Positions 43,654 through 53,817 are shown, counted from the stretch's first letter. The stretch is 64,000 nucleotides of DNA from Bacillota bacterium (GCA_023433505.1 JAEZCO010000026.1:1-64000), one strand, 5' to 3'. Numbers and translations are program-made. The notes: generated from the letters alone by a model not told the origin.

Positions 43654-45258
43654 ATGATCAAAAAGGTTCTCACAGTATTTCTGATGTTGTCAATAGTTTT
43701 TGCACTTTTGGCCGGATGCGGGTCTGGGCAGAACGAAGATCAGCCTTCAAGCACTACTGCCGGGACTGGTTCCACATCGGCTTCCGGCAGCGGCGACGGG
43801 GCTGCTGCCTGGGAGCCGGCGACTGTCAGCGTGTATACATGGCTTTCTTATGAGGAGTCATGGGGTGCAAAGACCAAAGGGGAAATCAAGTGCTTTGAGG
43901 AATTGGAAAAGCGGACCAATACCAAGGTCGACTGGTCGATGATGTCGGATACCAATTCCTTTGAACTGATGATGTCTTCCGGCGAAACCACCGATGTCAT
44001 CTGGTATTCATGGTCGCCTTCAACGCAGCTCAAGTATGCCAAGGCAGGACTTATCCAGGACATCTATCCTTTAGTGAAGGAGTATGCTCCCAACATAATG
44101 AGGATGATGGATGAAAATCCGAAACTCAAAAAGCAGCTGGTTACTCCCGATGGAAAGATGTATCTTGTTCCGTGGGTGACCGAGGACCCGATACTTACGC
44201 GCAACGCAGGCCTTGCTATCCGCCAGGACTGGCTTGACAAGCTTGGATTGGCTGTTCCTGAAACAGCGGATCAACTGTACGATACGTTTAAGCAGTTCCG
44301 CGACAGAGATGCCAACGGCAGCGGAAAACCCGACGAGATTATGACGGGCTATTCGGACCAGCTCTATAAGCTGATGTATGGCTTCGGTACGGCAGATGAC
44401 TGGCATATGGCCGATGACGGAAAGACAGTCGTGTTCGGTCCTACGACTGAAAATTACAAGAATGCACTCAAGTGGTTCGCAAAGCTTTACAAGGAAGGAA
44501 TCCTCGACCCTGACTATCTTTCGAGGGACGGTGATATTTATACCAAAAAGGTTATGGCAAACCAGGTTGGCTTGTATCTGGACGAGGTGTTCGTCATATC
44601 GCAGTTCAACATGGATTCGGCCGCCAGCGGGACGCCCACCGACTTTGAACCGCTTGGCTATTTGAAGTATAACGGAAAGCGTGTAAGCTATAATTCAACG
44701 ACAAAACGAGTGGCTCAGCAATATGGTTCGGTTATATCCTCAAGCGCCAAGGATCCTGCGCGCATCATCAAGTGGCTTGACTATATGTTCAGCGACGAGG
44801 GCTCACAGCTGATGAACTGGGGGATTGAAGGCGAATCCTATGAAATGAAGGATGGAAAGCTTGCGTACACTTCGGCTGTGACCAATGATCCGCAATATGA
44901 GTCCAGTGTCGCCCGTTCAAAATATGCGGAACCGACATGGTGCGGCCCGCAGTCGGGTGAAGCTGAGCTTGCAATGCTTAATGACGCAGGCAAAAAGTTC
45001 AGGCAGGCATGGGCTGACATTGATAATACCAATGCCATTGAGCCTTATATGTTCTACACGGATGCCGAACAGTCCACAATGACCGAGTACAATACCGACC
45101 TTAAAACGGAAAGAGATTCATGGCGGGACAAATTCATTACCGGTGGGTTGGATATCGATGCCCAATGGAATAACTATATCAAAGCTCTTGGCAATATGAA
45201 GCTCAAAGATCTCATTGCGGCGCAGCAGGGTGCATATGACAGGTTTATAGGCCAGTAA
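43654..45258 (+). CDS. Sugar-binding lipoprotein of ABC transporter
   Basis: 534-residue extracellular solute-binding lipoprotein. Lipobox LLAGC with Cys22; a Ser/Thr/Gly-rich linker (residues 23-48); then a family-1 binding fold (TVSVYTWLSYEESWGAKTKGEIKCFEELEKRTNTKVDWSMMS, DVIWYS). Larger than typical 420-residue proteins, as usual for the LplA/YtcQ group. SD AGGAGGG. It delivers oligosaccharides to the two permeases upstream. Between it and them lies a group II intron remnant. Confidence 0.92.
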   Translation: MIKKVLTVFLMLSIVFALLAGCGSGQNEDQPSSTTAGTGSTSASGSGDGAAAWEPATVSVYTWLSYEESWGAKTKGEIKCFEELEKRTNTKVDWSMMSDTNSFELMMSSGETTDVIWYSWSPSTQLKYAKAGLIQDIYPLVKEYAPNIMRMMDENPKLKKQLVTPDGKMYLVPWVTEDPILTRNAGLAIRQDWLDKLGLAVPETADQLYDTFKQFRDRDANGSGKPDEIMTGYSDQLYKLMYGFGTADDWHMADDGKTVVFGPTTENYKNALKWFAKLYKEGILDPDYLSRDGDIYTKKVMANQVGLYLDEVFVISQFNMDSAASGTPTDFEPLGYLKYNGKRVSYNSTTKRVAQQYGSVISSSAKDPARIIKWLDYMFSDEGSQLMNWGIEGESYEMKDGKLAYTSAVTNDPQYESSVARSKYAEPTWCGPQSGEAELAMLNDAGKKFRQAWADIDNTNAIEPYMFYTDAEQSTMTEYNTDLKTERDSWRDKFITGGLDIDAQWNNYIKALGNMKLKDLIAAQQGAYDRFIGQ

Positions 45259-45280
45259 CCGGTCTTTCCGAAAGACATGG

Positions 45281-45322
45281 AATTTGCCTCCCGGCTTATA
45301 AAAGCGGGAGGCAAATTTTTTG
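45281..45322 (+). terminator. Terminator after the binding-protein gene
   Basis: AATTTGCCTCCCG/CGGGAGGCAAATT stem (one unpaired G) followed by TTTTTT; 22 bases beyond the stop. It should limit transcription into the next gene. Confidence 0.88.
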
Positions 45323-45387
45323 GAATCCAGCAATGCATGCTTATCATACTTATCAAATATGGCAAATTCAACAGGGGGTATAAGCGA

Positions 45388-48300
45388 ATGGAACTGAAGA
45401 GGGTCAAGCCCTATCCCGGCATGATCATCACCGGAAATACGGAATTTGAAGGCGGGGTATATGATTTTTCCGGCAAGGACGGCATTGTCATCGGTGCAGA
45501 CAACATTACCGTATTGGGCAACGGCGCGCACATAAAAGGCAGGCTTATCAACGGGTGCAAAAAGGAAGAAAGCACGGCACAGTGCGTTGCTGGAGAATCC
45601 GGGGATGAGGGCGAGGATGCAAGCTCATCCGGTAATGGAAATGAAACCGGGTTTTATGGAATTGGAATTTCTGCCGAAGGTAAAAAAGGCATTACGATAA
45701 AAAATTTAAAAATATCAGGCTTTGATATGGGACTCCATGCAAGGGACGGCAGGGATTTTGTCATTGAAGGCTGCGATTTCTCCGATTGCTTTACCGACCC
45801 TGCATGGGGATGGGATGACCATGGATTTCACGGGGGCATCCTTTTTGTGAACATGCACGGCTGCCGCATACAGGGCTGCAGGGCGAGAAATGTCTGGGAT
45901 GCGCTAAACATACGCTTCAGTGACGATAACAAGGTGCTGGACAATGATTTTTCACATACTTCCGACACGGGTTTGAAGCTGTGGAATTCAAGCCGCAACG
46001 AAATAACCGGCAACAATTTTTCCTACGGGATACGCATCGCGCCGGAGGAAGTGCACGCCAGAGACTCTTCGTGCGTACTGATTGAGTCCGGCTCCAACAA
46101 TAACATATTTAAGCGCAATGATATGACCCATGGGGGCGATGGACTGTTCATACGCGTCCTTAACGGCTGGATGTCTACCGGAAACCTATTTGAGGAAAAC
46201 GACTGCTCCTACGCAAATAACAACGCCATCGAGGCATGGGCCGACGGCAATACCTATGTCCGCAACAAGGCAAATTATTCAAGCTACGGGTTCTGGCTCG
46301 GAGGTTCGGACAATACCGTGCTGATAGGGAATGAAGCAGCCTATAATGGGGTCATGTTTAAAAATGCGCCGGAAGCTTTCGGGAATGCAGGTATTTCTGT
46401 TGTAAACAACTCCGGAAGCCATTATGTAGTTGAAAACAATTATATACACGATAACCATGGGCCGGGTATCGCCATACGTTACACAAAAGCCTATCCGTCC
46501 TATCACTGGGTGATCCAGGGAAACAGGATTGAAAACAACAAAACAGACGGGCATTGCAAGGGACATGGCATTTATGCAAAAAACGCAAGATGGATAACCT
46601 TCGGGAAAAACGTCATTGAAGGGAATGAGGGAGAACCGGTTTTTCTTGATGCAAACACTTCGGACATGGTATTTTTGACTGCCGACGCTCAGGAAGAGGT
46701 CAATGCTGCCTTTACAATGCTTCCCGAGGTGGCAGGTGCCGGTGAAAAAGTAGTTTTTAAAGCCTGCGTGCCTGAAAAAGCTGCCGGAAAGCTGCGCTGC
46801 AGGTGGGATCTGGGAGATGGCACCGTTGAAACCGGCGAATGCCTTGAGCACATCTACAAAAAGGCGGGATTCTATCGGATGGGACTTGCGGTTGACAACG
46901 GAGGCAGGGTGTCAATTGCTTTCAGGAACATCTATGTGCTTTCTTCCGGGCATGCTTTTGGCACAGAGGATCAAGCAAGCAATTGGGCATGTTCCGGAAA
47001 TGCAGGGACATACGAAATAATAAAAGACATGGCACATACCGTATCCGGGCGGGGCTCGATCTGTATTAAGGCAGGGAGAGGTACTGAGCATACCCTTGTA
47101 TATCCGGTATCGGGAGAAATGGGACTTGATATCGGAGCGCTCAACGTTTTATCCTTTTATTTGCGATATCTTACCGAATCCGAGCCTGACTGGGAAAAAA
47201 GAGCCAGAATGCCGGTGATTACCCTTTATGCAGAGGAGGAAAACTATATACGGCTGATCCCTGCGAAAGGTATCATGGAGAGGTATTTTCTATCCAATAA
47301 TGAAGAAAAGGATAATTGGCAGCTTGTGTCAATCGATATCTGCAATGATAATGGGTGGGAGAGGCAGATTGCCGGCAATGGGCTTGAGGGTGGTGTAATT
47401 AACCGTATACGCATCGAGTATGGAAATGTGTATCCCGGGATAAGCAGGTTGTGGCTTGACGCCATGTGCCTTTCGGAAAAGGAAGAAAAGCCTTTGAATG
47501 CATTGAATCTGGCACTGAACAAATATGCTTCCGGCTATCCGTCCCCAATCTTCTTTTCAAGTGCGGACCACTCGGATGTATTTGCTCCTCTGGCGGGTAA
47601 CACGCGCCTTTATGGGGATGCAACTCCCCGGTATGCATCCGCAGCCGCAGAGGGAGAAACATTTTATGGAATTGATTTTGGCAGTATTCGCAAGTTTGAT
47701 CGGGCTGATGTTTATTTTTACCATAACCTTAGCGAAACCGTCAATGCAAAGAGCGAGTCCGTACCTCTGGAAGCGTGGCTGGAAGTGAAGCTGGAAGATA
47801 TATGGGAGGAAATACCGGCTGCCAGGATAAGGCCGGAGCCCGGACAAAATGTATTGGTGTTCAAGCCGGTTCTGGCAGGCAATGTACGTGTCCGTTTCCG
47901 CTGTGCTACAGGCCATATTGCGTCCATCTATTCATTTTCAGTATATAATACGCAGAATGTAATCCTTCGGAAGGACAGGGGACAAAATGCAGATATTACT
48001 TCCAACAGGAAAAATATGCTTACAGTGGACGCCTTCGAGGTGAAACTGAACAAGGAAATCAACGGCAACGGCGCACCTCTGGGCGACCTGACAGCCCGTG
48101 TGTTTGAACTTGACAACAGCGGCAGGCTGACAGATTGTCTGTTTAGAAAGGTCATTCCACGGGACAGTATTGTGCCTTATGCAGTTACAAGGATCGAAGC
48201 AGGGCTTTCAGGCCTTGAAAGCGGAAAAAAATATGCACTTGCTCTTGGGCAGAGCTCCATTGCCGAAAGCAGGACGGTTGGCGACTATTACCGCTGGATC

Positions 48301-48849
48301 GCCGGAAAAACAGACTTTGGGGAGACCTTTGCCATCTATGACCAGGGTGAGACAAAGCCTGCTGACTATGATTGGGGGACGGCATACCTGCGTGTGCTCT
48401 GCAGCGGATTTACGGCGGATTATTCCAATGAATCGGAGCATATAGGCGCCCGGTTTGGCATCAGGGACATGGAGTGCCGCTATATGACATTTACCGTGCC
48501 GGATCCGGTGCTTGCACTCACTGATGGCAACGCCGGCGGAGATGCCGGGTGGACTGCGGAAGGAAAAGATGCCGAAGTATATCTGTCGTTTGCTGATGAC
48601 GTATGTATCAATGGTGCCAACCTATGCATAGACGGAGACAAACCCGGAAGCATTGAACTGCTCTCTAAAGGAAAAGTCCTGGCCTCGGCGGAAGAACCTG
48701 AAACCGGCTTTGTCAGATTGAACTTCAGCCTTGTAAAGGAAAAGGAGTTTACACTGCGGATAAATTGTACTTCAGGCAAATGCGCCATCAGGGAGGTAGA
48801 GCTTGAAAGTGAACCTGCGTCGCCGTCATCCAGGGTTGATGCATATTGA
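45388..48849 (+). CDS. Large beta-helix/PKD protein without signal peptide
   Basis: 1153-residue protein. Residues 1 to about 430 form a right-handed beta-helix with many NNxF/NxI turns (GIKIxDxxxH-type repeats such as NVWDALNIRFSDDNKVLDNDFSHTSDTGLKLWNSSRNEITGNNF). Residues about 455-520 are a PKD-like domain (RCRWDLGDGTVETGECLEHIYKKAGFYRMGLAVDN). Then follow jelly-roll and discoidin-like modules (about 525-690; 735-880) and a beta-rich C-terminus. No signal peptide or lipobox is seen at the SD-supported start ATG 45388, although its domains resemble extracellular enzymes. Possibly an intracellular lyase or epimerase for imported oligosaccharides, or exported by another route. Preceded by a terminator. 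Confidence 0.75.
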   Translation: MELKRVKPYPGMIITGNTEFEGGVYDFSGKDGIVIGADNITVLGNGAHIKGRLINGCKKEESTAQCVAGESGDEGEDASSSGNGNETGFYGIGISAEGKKGITIKNLKISGFDMGLHARDGRDFVIEGCDFSDCFTDPAWGWDDHGFHGGILFVNMHGCRIQGCRARNVWDALNIRFSDDNKVLDNDFSHTSDTGLKLWNSSRNEITGNNFSYGIRIAPEEVHARDSSCVLIESGSNNNIFKRNDMTHGGDGLFIRVLNGWMSTGNLFEENDCSYANNNAIEAWADGNTYVRNKANYSSYGFWLGGSDNTVLIGNEAAYNGVMFKNAPEAFGNAGISVVNNSGSHYVVENNYIHDNHGPGIAIRYTKAYPSYHWVIQGNRIENNKTDGHCKGHGIYAKNARWITFGKNVIEGNEGEPVFLDANTSDMVFLTADAQEEVNAAFTMLPEVAGAGEKVVFKACVPEKAAGKLRCRWDLGDGTVETGECLEHIYKKAGFYRMGLAVDNGGRVSIAFRNIYVLSSGHAFGTEDQASNWACSGNAGTYEIIKDMAHTVSGRGSICIKAGRGTEHTLVYPVSGEMGLDIGALNVLSFYLRYLTESEPDWEKRARMPVITLYAEEENYIRLIPAKGIMERYFLSNNEEKDNWQLVSIDICNDNGWERQIAGNGLEGGVINRIRIEYGNVYPGISRLWLDAMCLSEKEEKPLNALNLALNKYASGYPSPIFFSSADHSDVFAPLAGNTRLYGDATPRYASAAAEGETFYGIDFGSIRKFDRADVYFYHNLSETVNAKSESVPLEAWLEVKLEDIWEEIPAARIRPEPGQNVLVFKPVLAGNVRVRFRCATGHIASIYSFSVYNTQNVILRKDRGQNADITSNRKNMLTVDAFEVKLNKEINGNGAPLGDLTARVFELDNSGRLTDCLFRKVIPRDSIVPYAVTRIEAGLSGLESGKKYALALGQSSIAESRTVGDYYRWIAGKTDFGETFAIYDQGETKPADYDWGTAYLRVLCSGFTADYSNESEHIGARFGIRDMECRYMTFTVPDPVLALTDGNAGGDAGWTAEGKDAEVYLSFADDVCINGANLCIDGDKPGSIELLSKGKVLASAEEPETGFVRLNFSLVKEKEFTLRINCTSGKCAIREVELESEPASPSSRVDAY

Positions 48850-49040
48850 TTCACCATTCCGCTGCTCCACCTGCGACACAGATCTGTAATTTTGGATAAG
48901 AATATAGCGTGAGAGGAGGGTGAGCCTCTGCGGAGTTTTATTGCTTCCATATTCTTGAAGTATGGCGGAGCTTTAATCCGTGTTATATACATGAGTATTT
49001 TTATTTGCTATTATTACTATAGCGAAGAATAATCAGCACG
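48850..49040 (+). other. Spacer with hairpins
   Basis: Contains AGAGG-AGGGTGAG-CCTCT (about 48913-48930) followed by TTTTATT, a possible weak terminator for the beta-helix gene, and an imperfect stem around 48951-48980. No gene seen. Confidence 0.4.
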
Positions 49041-50279
49041 ATGGGTATGGGCAACGACATGGATATTGCGATCAATCTATTGCTGGCCGGGATTGCTCTG
49101 GCCGTCACCGTCATATTACTGAAAAAGCAGATCAACCTTGGTTTGATTATGCTTATGGATACTGTGTTCCTGGCTGTGCTGGTGAGGCTGCCGGTAATGA
49201 CGGCTTTGAAATATTCCTTTAACGGCGCTGTGTCTGACAGTACCATAAAGCTGATACTGATTTTGTTTCTCATCATGATGATAGAGAATATCATGCGCAA
49301 CTCCGGAATGATCAAGTCCATGGTGGAAAGCCTGAAAGAAATCGTCGGAAGCAACAGGCTTGCAGCCGCCATGATGCCGACGATGCTCGGACTGCTCCCT
49401 TCACCCGGAGGCGCCAGGTTTTCCTGCCCCATGGTGGAAGAAATCACCGGGGACACCACCGAGGATACCAACAAATCCTTTATTAACTATTGGTTCCGCC
49501 ATATATGGCTGGACGCCTTTATTCTGTATCCCGGAATAATTCTTGCAGCGGAGCTTTTGAAGGTATCGGTTATCAGTTTGTTTCTTCACCTGGTTCCCTT
49601 TATGCTGTTTACTTTGATTATCGGTTCCATCTTTGGGTTATCCAAAGTAAAGAAGGAAGAGATTCACCGCACAAAGCCGGTGGCACAGAGCGTTAAAATC
49701 TTTATAACCGGTCTGCTGCCTATCATTGTGGTAATCATCATCTACATATCCCTTTTGAACGTAACAGGATTTTCACTGGAGATAGCTTCGGGCGCTGTGA
49801 TGATTGTGCTTTTGATAATCAAAAGATATTCCTTTAAGAAGCTGGTACAGACAGTCAAAGAGGCATTCCCTCTCAAGCTGGTATTGATTATCATCGGAGT
49901 GATGGTATTCAAAGAGGTACTGCTGGAGTCCGGGGCAATTGACGGGCTCCCGGCGATGATGCACACCTATGGTATCCCGGTCGCTGTCCTGTACATCCTG
50001 CTGCCGTTTATCGGGGCATTTACATCAGGCCTCACCGTAAGCTATGTTTCACTGACTTTTCCCATCCTTATCACCCTGGGGATTGGAAATAATCTCTGGT
50101 TTGCCTCCGTGGCCTATATGGCAGGCTACATTGGAACCATGTCAACACCGCTGCATCTGTGCGCCGTAATGACCGCAGATTTTTTCAAAACCCCGCTGGG
50201 CAGTCTCCTGAAACGCATTGCTATCGCTGAGATACCCCTATTAGTAATTATTATATCGCTTTTGTTCTTTATATCGTAA
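49041..50279 (+). CDS. DUF401-family membrane transporter
   Basis: 412-residue integral membrane protein with about ten hydrophobic helices. INLLLAGIALAVTVILLKKQINLGLIMLMDTVFLAVL and MMPTMLGLLPSPGGARFSCPMVEEITGD with SFINYWFRHIWLDAFILYPGIILAAEL are characteristic of DUF401, a putative transporter group within the ion-transporter superfamily. Substrate unknown. The start is uncertain (ATG 49041, 49047 or 49059; no clean SD). Stands alone. Confidence 0.85.
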   Translation: MGMGNDMDIAINLLLAGIALAVTVILLKKQINLGLIMLMDTVFLAVLVRLPVMTALKYSFNGAVSDSTIKLILILFLIMMIENIMRNSGMIKSMVESLKEIVGSNRLAAAMMPTMLGLLPSPGGARFSCPMVEEITGDTTEDTNKSFINYWFRHIWLDAFILYPGIILAAELLKVSVISLFLHLVPFMLFTLIIGSIFGLSKVKKEEIHRTKPVAQSVKIFITGLLPIIVVIIIYISLLNVTGFSLEIASGAVMIVLLIIKRYSFKKLVQTVKEAFPLKLVLIIIGVMVFKEVLLESGAIDGLPAMMHTYGIPVAVLYILLPFIGAFTSGLTVSYVSLTFPILITLGIGNNLWFASVAYMAGYIGTMSTPLHLCAVMTADFFKTPLGSLLKRIAIAEIPLLVIIISLLFFIS

Positions 50280-50406
50280 TGCAGTCGCATTCTATTACAG
50301 CTGACTTACTAATCAACTCAATGAGGTATAATTCCACTTACAACAGTGACATTCTATTAATGCAAGTGTATAATAGGTTTAAATATTTTTTACAGCGGGT
50401 GATGAT

Positions 50407-52329
50407 ATGGATCATGGGTTTGTCAGGGTTGCAGCGGCAGTTCCGCGGCTTAAGGTAGCGGACTGCGCATATAATGCATCCAATATTATAAATATGATAA
50501 GAAGCGCCAATGACGAGGGTGTGCAGATTGTAGTATTCCCGGAGCTTTCAATTACGGGCTATACCTGTGCGGACCTTTTCCATCAGCATGCACTGCTGCA
50601 TGAAGCACTAAAGCAAATGGACAGAATTCTGGAGCAGACATCGGCAATTGATATTGTTTCAATTATTGGAATGCCGCTGCAGGTGGACAACCAGCTTTTC
50701 AACTGTGCCGCCGTTATTCACAAAGGAAAGATGCTAGGTATTGTACCCAAGACATATATACCAGGCTATAAAGAGTTCTACGAAGAGAGGTGGTTTGCTC
50801 CGGGAATCAAGGCCTTGAGCAGTACTGTAACTTTCCGTGGACAGGAGGTGCCTTTCGGTACGGATCTTCTCTTTGAAGCAGACGGGTTGTATAAAGTATG
50901 TTTTGGAATAGAAATATGCGAAGACCTGTGGGTGCCAATCCCGCCCAGCTCATATCAGGCAGTGGCCGGTGCGGCTTTGCTTTTCAACCTGTCTGCCAGC
51001 AATGATCTGATAGGAAAATTTGAATATAGAAAAGAACTGATAGCCCAACAATCTGGCAAGTGCGTGGCCGGATACGTCTATACCTCCTGCGGGATAGATG
51101 AGTCTACCACGGATGTAGTATTTGCCGGTCATGCCATTATCGCTGAAAACGGAGGAATCCTGGCCCAGTCGGAAAGATTTAAAAGAAGGGAACAGCTTGT
51201 GATTTCCGATATTGACCTGCAGCGCTTGTCCAATGACCGGTTTAAAAATACCAGCTTTATGGAAGCCTTGCCCGGGATCGCTTTCAGGAAAATAATATAT
51301 CGGCAGGCTGCCGCCGGGATTGATAATCTTCAAAGGTATGTGGACCCGCATCCTTTTGTACCTTCGGATATCAATGTCAGGGATGAGCGGTGCAGCGAAA
51401 TTTTTGCCATACAGACTGCAGGCCTTGCCAAGAGGCTTGAGCATACCCGCATGAAAAATGCCGTTATAGGAATATCCGGCGGTCTTGATTCGACGCTGGC
51501 GCTCCTTGTCACGGCCAAGACCTTCGATTTGCTGGAAATACCCCGTGAAAATATTGTTGCAGTCACCATGCCCGGGTTTGGTACGACCGACATCACGTAC
51601 ACCAATGCCCTGGAACTGATGAAGGCTTTAAATGTAACCATAAAGGAAGTAGACATCAAAGCGGCCTGTATGCAGCATTTCAAGGATATTGGCCATGATC
51701 CGTCAGTATATGATGTCACTTATGAAAATGTACAGGCCAGAGAACGCACCCAGATTCTCATGGATATGGCAAACAAGCTGAATGCGCCGGTAATAGGAAC
51801 CGGTGACCTCTCAGAGCTGGCTTTGGGCTGGTGCACCTACAATGGCGATCATATGTCCATGTATGCCGTAAACTGCAGCATTCCCAAGACCCTTGTAAAA
51901 TACCTGGTGAAGTGGGTGGCGGACAATATTGCGGAAAAATCGGCGTCCAATGTGCTGCATAGCGTACTTGAGACTCCCATTTCCCCTGAACTGCTTCCTC
52001 CGGATGCGGCAGGAAAAATCCTGCAGAAAACGGAGGATATTGTGGGTCCCTATGAATTGCATGACTTTTTCCTTTATCACGCCGTCAGGTACGGCGCCCC
52101 GCCGGAGAAGGTGCTTTTCCTTGCAAAGCAGGCTTTTTCCGGCAGCTATGCACCGGATACCATAAAGTCGTGGCTGAAGGTATTCTACAAAAGGTTTTTC
52201 AGCCAGCAGTTCAAACGCTCCTGCCTGCCGGACGGACCAAAGGTAGGTACCATCAGTCTTTCACCCCGTGGTGACTGGAGAATGCCCAGCGATGCGGAGG
52301 CTGCCCTGTGGCTTGAAAAGCTGGATTGA
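50407..52329 (+). CDS. nadE: Glutamine-dependent NAD+ synthetase
   Basis: 640-residue two-domain enzyme converting deamido-NAD to NAD with ammonia from glutamine. N-terminal nitrilase-type glutaminase (about 1-290): Glu in VFPELSITGY, Lys in PKTYIPGYKEFYEERWF, nucleophile Cys in GIEICEDLW. C-terminal synthetase (about 340-640): P-loop GISGGLDSTLAL, TGDLSELALGWCTYNGDHMSMYAVNCSIPKTLVKYLV. Length matches the long (actinobacterial and clostridial) type. SD GGGTGATG region upstream of the ATG is weak. Confidence 0.96.
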   Translation: MDHGFVRVAAAVPRLKVADCAYNASNIINMIRSANDEGVQIVVFPELSITGYTCADLFHQHALLHEALKQMDRILEQTSAIDIVSIIGMPLQVDNQLFNCAAVIHKGKMLGIVPKTYIPGYKEFYEERWFAPGIKALSSTVTFRGQEVPFGTDLLFEADGLYKVCFGIEICEDLWVPIPPSSYQAVAGAALLFNLSASNDLIGKFEYRKELIAQQSGKCVAGYVYTSCGIDESTTDVVFAGHAIIAENGGILAQSERFKRREQLVISDIDLQRLSNDRFKNTSFMEALPGIAFRKIIYRQAAAGIDNLQRYVDPHPFVPSDINVRDERCSEIFAIQTAGLAKRLEHTRMKNAVIGISGGLDSTLALLVTAKTFDLLEIPRENIVAVTMPGFGTTDITYTNALELMKALNVTIKEVDIKAACMQHFKDIGHDPSVYDVTYENVQARERTQILMDMANKLNAPVIGTGDLSELALGWCTYNGDHMSMYAVNCSIPKTLVKYLVKWVADNIAEKSASNVLHSVLETPISPELLPPDAAGKILQKTEDIVGPYELHDFFLYHAVRYGAPPEKVLFLAKQAFSGSYAPDTIKSWLKVFYKRFFSQQFKRSCLPDGPKVGTISLSPRGDWRMPSDAEAALWLEKLD

Positions 52330-52452
52330 GAGCATGGTGCGTCAGCAGGATTCCCCGGCAGCATTGCGGGCCAATCGCGGGAAACGGAAGGGTCTGATGC
52401 CGCCAGACTTTTATTACCAGCGATTTACGGCTTTAAGATATGCAAATAATGC

Positions 52453-52481
52453 TTGACAAAACCGGCTATCTATCTTAAAAT
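52453..52481 (+). promoter_or_regulatory. tRNA-His promoter
   Basis: TTGACA, 17-nt spacer, TAAAAT; near-consensus, 49 bases before the tRNA. Confidence 0.75.
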
Positions 52482-52530
52482 ATCGTTGTGCCTTTTTCAC
52501 ATACAAGTGAGGCAGAGATACCGAATTATG

Positions 52531-52607
52531 GTGGATGTAGCTCAGTTGGTTAGAGCGCCAGGTTGTGGCCCTGGAGGTCGTGGGTTCGATCCCCTTCATT
52601 CACCCCA
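52531..52607 (+). tRNA. tRNA-His (GTG anticodon)
   Basis: Complete cloverleaf: acceptor stem GTGGATG/CATTCAC, D-arm with AGCTCAGTTGGTTAGAGC, anticodon arm CCAGG-TTGTGGC-CCTGG with anticodon GTG, and T-arm with GGTTCGATCC. The extra G expected at position -1 of tRNA-His is present (52530). CCA is encoded (52605-52607). Confidence 0.97.
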
Positions 52608-52649
52608 AATCCTTGAAACTTAACAATTTCAAGGATTTTTTATTTTTTA
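52607..52649 (+). terminator. tRNA-His terminator
   Basis: AAATCCTTGAAA/TTTCAAGGATTT stem with an 8-nt loop followed by TTTTATTTTTT. Confidence 0.9.
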
Positions 52650-52870
52650 CAAAGCATCGATGCTTTGTAATTTGTCTATAACTGATCTCTATTTTAAAGG
52701 CTGATGCATGACAGAAAAATTATTTTAATATTTAAAAGGATTTACCGCAAAGCTTGGTAAATGTTATACTGAAATCGGGATAATCAATATAGATGAGCCG
52801 TAATGTCGGCATGAAACTCAGCTTATTTGGTTTTTAGATTTATAAAGGAAATTTTACGAGGTGACTTGGC

Positions 52871-53620
52871 ATGACTACACATGAAATGTTAGGTATCGTA
52901 CAGTCACAGCTTGCGACAGACCTGAACTGTACTCCTGGCGACCTGAACGGAGAGAAGGACAGCTTTGTTTTCACGGTATTGCGGGATAACCCCGGCCGCA
53001 GACCGTTTCCCCGAAGTGAACAGCATTTTGAAATGCTGTCTATGGGCAAGTCCATCGTTGTATCGGCATCGTTCATTATACTCAATATTGTGAAGCCGCT
53101 GCTTTACGGCAAAAACCGCGACGAAGCGTTCTCAATGCCTTTTGTGTATGGACATAGCCTGTATTACCTGCCAGACTTGGCGCAGATAAAACCGCTCGCC
53201 TCACCTGAAGGATTTGTATATGAAATGGTTGAGCAATATGATATACCGGCGTTATACCAATACGAAGGCTTCCGCAATGCCGTCCAGTATGACGCAAACC
53301 ATCCGCGTCCTGACGTTTTAGCTTTGCTTGCAAAAAAAGACAGTCATATCGTTGGAATGGCCGGAGCGAGTAACGATTGCGCTATGATGTGGCAGATCGG
53401 AATGGATGTGCTGCCCGAATACCGCAACTACGGACTTGCAGCCTATCTTGTAAACCGGTTGGCCCTTGAAATACTGAATCGCGGGTATGTGCCTTATTAC
53501 GGTACGGCTTCCTCAAACATCGCTTCGCAGCGCGTTGCGCACCGTGCAGGCTATTATCCTGCATGGGTGTGTGCGTATAAAGGAAAGTTCGATGGACTGG
53601 AATTATTGCCGACGAGTTAA
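52871..53620 (+). CDS. GNAT-family N-acetyltransferase
   Basis: 249-residue protein whose C-terminal half is a GNAT fold: HIVGMAGASNDCAMMWQIGMDVLPEYRNYGLAAYLVNRLALEILNRGYVPYYGTASSNIASQRVAHRAGYYPAW contains motif A (RNYGLAAYLV, acetyl-CoA pyrophosphate loop) and the N-x-A/S-R motif B. The N-terminal half is family specific (LTPGDLNGEKDSFVF). Substrate unknown. SD ACGAGGTGA lies upstream of the ATG. Small-molecule modification or antibiotic resistance is possible given the kinase scrap that follows. Confidence 0.85.
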   Translation: MTTHEMLGIVQSQLATDLNCTPGDLNGEKDSFVFTVLRDNPGRRPFPRSEQHFEMLSMGKSIVVSASFIILNIVKPLLYGKNRDEAFSMPFVYGHSLYYLPDLAQIKPLASPEGFVYEMVEQYDIPALYQYEGFRNAVQYDANHPRPDVLALLAKKDSHIVGMAGASNDCAMMWQIGMDVLPEYRNYGLAAYLVNRLALEILNRGYVPYYGTASSNIASQRVAHRAGYYPAWVCAYKGKFDGLELLPTS

Positions 53621-53623
53621 GGG

Positions 53624-53817
53624 ATGATGAATATGCTTAAGCTTAAAGTTGTCGGACAAGGGGCGACAACGAAAATATACCGTGATGGGGATACAGCAAT
53701 AAAGCTGTAGGTAAACGCTCCATCTCACGAAAAAGTATTTAACGTAACCGATGGTACCTGCGGCATTTGCATTTCGGTTTGCCCGTGGACAAAACGATAT
53801 AGGACGGAGCTTGAATG
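53624..53817 (+). pseudogene. Fusion of kinase and reductase fragments
   Basis: ATG 53624 opens MMNMLKLKVVGQGATTKIYRDGDTAIKL, the N-terminal ATP loop of aminoglycoside/choline-kinase-like proteins, ended by TAG at 53708 where homologs have a Tyr codon. The same frame continues VNAPSHEKVFNV (still kinase-like) and then switches to TDGTCGICISVCPWTKRY, the C-terminal [4Fe-4S] motif of reductive-dehalogenase or epoxyqueuosine-reductase-type proteins, up to 53817. Two gene ends have been joined by deletion. It overlaps the next start codon. Confidence 0.6.
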
